The position numbers and the translations under genes are program-made. Of a stretch of DNA of 5,648 bases, positions 4,439 to 5,648 are shown piece after piece. Location: NCBI GenBank assembly GCA_900768635.1, contig CAAGDP010000157.1, forward strand, positions 1 through 5,648. The letters run 5' to 3'. This stretch comes from Enterobacterales bacterium (GTDB lineage: Bacteria; Pseudomonadota; Gammaproteobacteria; Enterobacterales; Succinivibrionaceae). Position 1 is the first letter of the stretch. Each line of letters starts with the position of its first letter. The notes under the pieces were generated by a model. It was given only the letters and a program-made list of their open reading frames with translations, searched no databases and was not told the DNA's origin.

Positions 4439-5648
4439 TTAAGCAAGAGTAGCACCCTCCCTCGAGAGGTCAATAATTTTTTTAATTAGGGTTGGTAAAT
4501 CACGATAGGAATCTCGATCGCGAGCAGAAGGTTTTGTTCTCAGACACGTCTTGAGGATGTTGTTGCATAGTTCTTTAAAAATTTTGTATATGGAAGAAAG
4601 TTTTCTCTTTAGTAGAGCGGTAAAAAATTTTTCAAAGGCTGAATGATTACAATGTAGTTTCAGAAGAGAAACCATCTTAAAACCGAAGGTACCGTTATGA
4701 GTTTTTACAGGTTGATCTTTTGTTTTGGCTTTATTTGAGTTGTTTTTGGCTTTTTCATTGCGTGTGATTTTACCTTTGACACTGCTTGTGTTTTTGCCTT
4801 TGACATTGCTTGTGTTTTTACCTTTATTTTTTGCGTTGTTTGCATCATAAGCAGAGATTGTTTCAGGTGTATCAACCATCTCTGAGAAAGATCCTTGATG
4901 CTCAACTTGCATATTCTGCACATCTTGCATATTCTGCTCATCCTTGGCATCTTGCATATCCTGATTGTCATATTGTGAAGCCATAGCTTCAACAGCGCAA
5001 ATGGTTTTCAGGATAGAGTCTGCGATAGAGAGCAGGATAAAAGTCAAAATGATGTTATGGTTGGCGGAGTTAATACTTTGGAGGCAATTACCGCTTTTAT
5101 TAGCTTTGTTGAATAGTTCAATTTGCCATCTAAGGCGGTATAACTGGTAGATTTGTTCAGCATTCATAACATTCGCAGGGATATTGGTACGCAAGTTAGA
5201 AAAAGAGTCCTTATCCTCATTAGCATCCTTTAAAGGATTAACATGATGAACGACTCTGAGGTTATGACCTGAAGCAGAGGTAACAGCAAGGTCGGCATTG
5301 ATATTATCAGGAAGTTGGCTAACTTTTTTGCCCTGACAGTCAGGAATAATATTGCCTTGTAAATCCTTAGCAGAGGTAATGGTACCAGCGGTATTAGACT
5401 TACCCTTTATGATGAAGTAATTATTATTAGCCTCAATGTTTTTCTCTAGCTCTTCAGAGATATAACCCCTGTCGGCAATGATGAGGCAATTGTTGAATCT
5501 TTCAGGATAAACATAGGCTTTCTCATTACCTACAGCCTCTGTGAATTTGATAAACTCACAGGTTTGCTTAAGAAGAGAGTAAGCTATGTGAAGTTTGATA
5601 CCAGGTCTTGGAGGAGTACCGTCATCACTAGGACGACCCTTACCCTTG
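4439..5648 (-). CDS. IS4-family DDE transposase, N-terminus outside the window
   Basis: The minus strand is open from the right edge to a TAA at 4439-4441, giving 402 visible C-terminal residues. Near the visible start is RPGIKLHIAYSLL (visible residues about 14-26), which in this family follows the first catalytic Asp; that Asp is therefore probably at or beyond the edge. The second, I-A-D-R-G-Y, has its Asp at visible residue 59 (codon 5471-5473). The third, catalytic Glu lies in YRLRWQIELFNKANK, a perfect IS4 Y-(2)-R-(3)-E-(6)-K signature with Glu at residue 177 (codon 5117-5119). The 118-residue Asp-Glu spacing fits the beta-strand insertion of IS4-type enzymes. A TTG at 5192-5194 is not a real start, since the frame and motifs continue upstream. 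About 90 residues after the signature (4700-4972) are low-complexity: first Q/D/M-rich, then K/N-rich. Ordinary helical sequence then resumes to the end. All visible catalytic motifs are intact, so the enzyme may be active. Confidence 0.9.
   Translation of the reverse strand, partial: KGKGRPSDDGTPPRPGIKLHIAYSLLKQTCEFIKFTEAVGNEKAYVYPERFNNCLIIADRGYISEELEKNIEANNNYFIIKGKSNTAGTITSAKDLQGNIIPDCQGKKVSQLPDNINADLAVTSASGHNLRVVHHVNPLKDANEDKDSFSNLRTNIPANVMNAEQIYQLYRLRWQIELFNKANKSGNCLQSINSANHNIILTFILLSIADSILKTICAVEAMASQYDNQDMQDAKDEQNMQDVQNMQVEHQGSFSEMVDTPETISAYDANNAKNKGKNTSNVKGKNTSSVKGKITRNEKAKNNSNKAKTKDQPVKTHNGTFGFKMVSLLKLHCNHSAFEKFFTALLKRKLSSIYKIFKELCNNILKTCLRTKPSARDRDSYRDLPTLIKKIIDLSREGATLA
4748..4843. 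repeat. 24-bp imperfect tandem repeat in the transposase gene
   Basis: Four head-to-tail units of 24 bases start at 4748, 4772, 4796 and 4820. The middle two differ at only two positions; the outer two are more diverged. Each codes for eight residues of the form KGKNTS-V on the minus strand, giving a lysine/asparagine-rich stretch. Confidence 0.8.
4906..4968. repeat. 18-bp imperfect tandem repeat in the transposase gene
   Basis: Units at 4906-4923 and 4924-4941 differ at a single base. After a nine-base partial unit, a third, less exact copy follows from 4951. The unit begins CTTGCATATTCTGC and codes on the minus strand for six-residue repeats around QNMQDV. Confidence 0.8.

Larger units (their letters stand above)
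4368..5648 (-). mobile_element. IS4-family insertion sequence, 3' part, cut by the window edge
   Basis: The element comprises the transposase gene at 4439-5648 and a 42-70 base non-coding tail ending near 4368-4378. The terminal sequence is defined by its repetition in opposite orientation at 100-128. The exact tip is unresolved: it could be at CAGGG (4379) or further out at GGCAAT (4368), since the two copies match across both. The other terminus and any target duplication lie outside the window. Confidence 0.72.

Noticed and set aside
4228..4473. Minus-strand 81-codon frame across the ZIP 3' end and the IS end
   Set aside because: It overlaps the well-supported ZIP gene and the IS terminus, and the product shows no recognisable family pattern.

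Overview
The window looks like accessory DNA from a Gram-negative bacterium. The evidence is a secreted Sel1-repeat protein with a Sec signal peptide, moderately AT-rich coding sequence with Shine-Dalgarno starts, and insertion-sequence proteins of bacterial type. The protein mix (Sel1 repeats, a PC4/YdbC-like protein, IS200-type and IS4-type transposases) is compatible with a host-associated gammaproteobacterium, perhaps of the Succinivibrionaceae. That placement is an impression and was not tested.

Layout: 1-206 is non-coding and holds a 29-bp repeat copy, short palindromes and a likely promoter. 225-1505 encodes an exported Sel1-repeat protein, closed by a clear intrinsic terminator at 1526-1553. 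1601-1828 (PC4/YdbC-like nucleic-acid-binding protein) and 1860-2570 (a cytoplasmic Sel1-repeat protein) form a probable two-gene unit with a 31-bp gap. 2644-2892 encodes a RelB/DinJ-like antitoxin with no toxin gene beside it. A long imperfect inverted repeat (2906-2964) and a promoter-like sequence then lead into 3025-3423, an intact IS200/IS605 TnpA-like protein whose two metal-binding HUH histidines are both tyrosine. 3495-4286 encodes a ZIP-family metal transporter of the GufA type. From about 4368 to the right edge, on the minus strand, lies the 3' part of an IS4-family element. Its transposase carries an unusual low-complexity insert coded by two small tandem-repeat arrays.

The non-coding end of the IS4 element (4368-4396) is repeated in inverted orientation at 100-128. 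The whole plus-strand block of six genes is therefore bracketed by two outward-extending IS-end sequences, as in a composite transposon, but only the right one is attached to a visible transposase. The six genes share no single obvious pathway. The clearest functional pairing is the PC4/YdbC-like gene with the cytoplasmic Sel1 gene. The most interesting signals are the HUH-less TnpA relative, the inverted IS-end pair, the repeat-built transposase insert and the solitary antitoxin.
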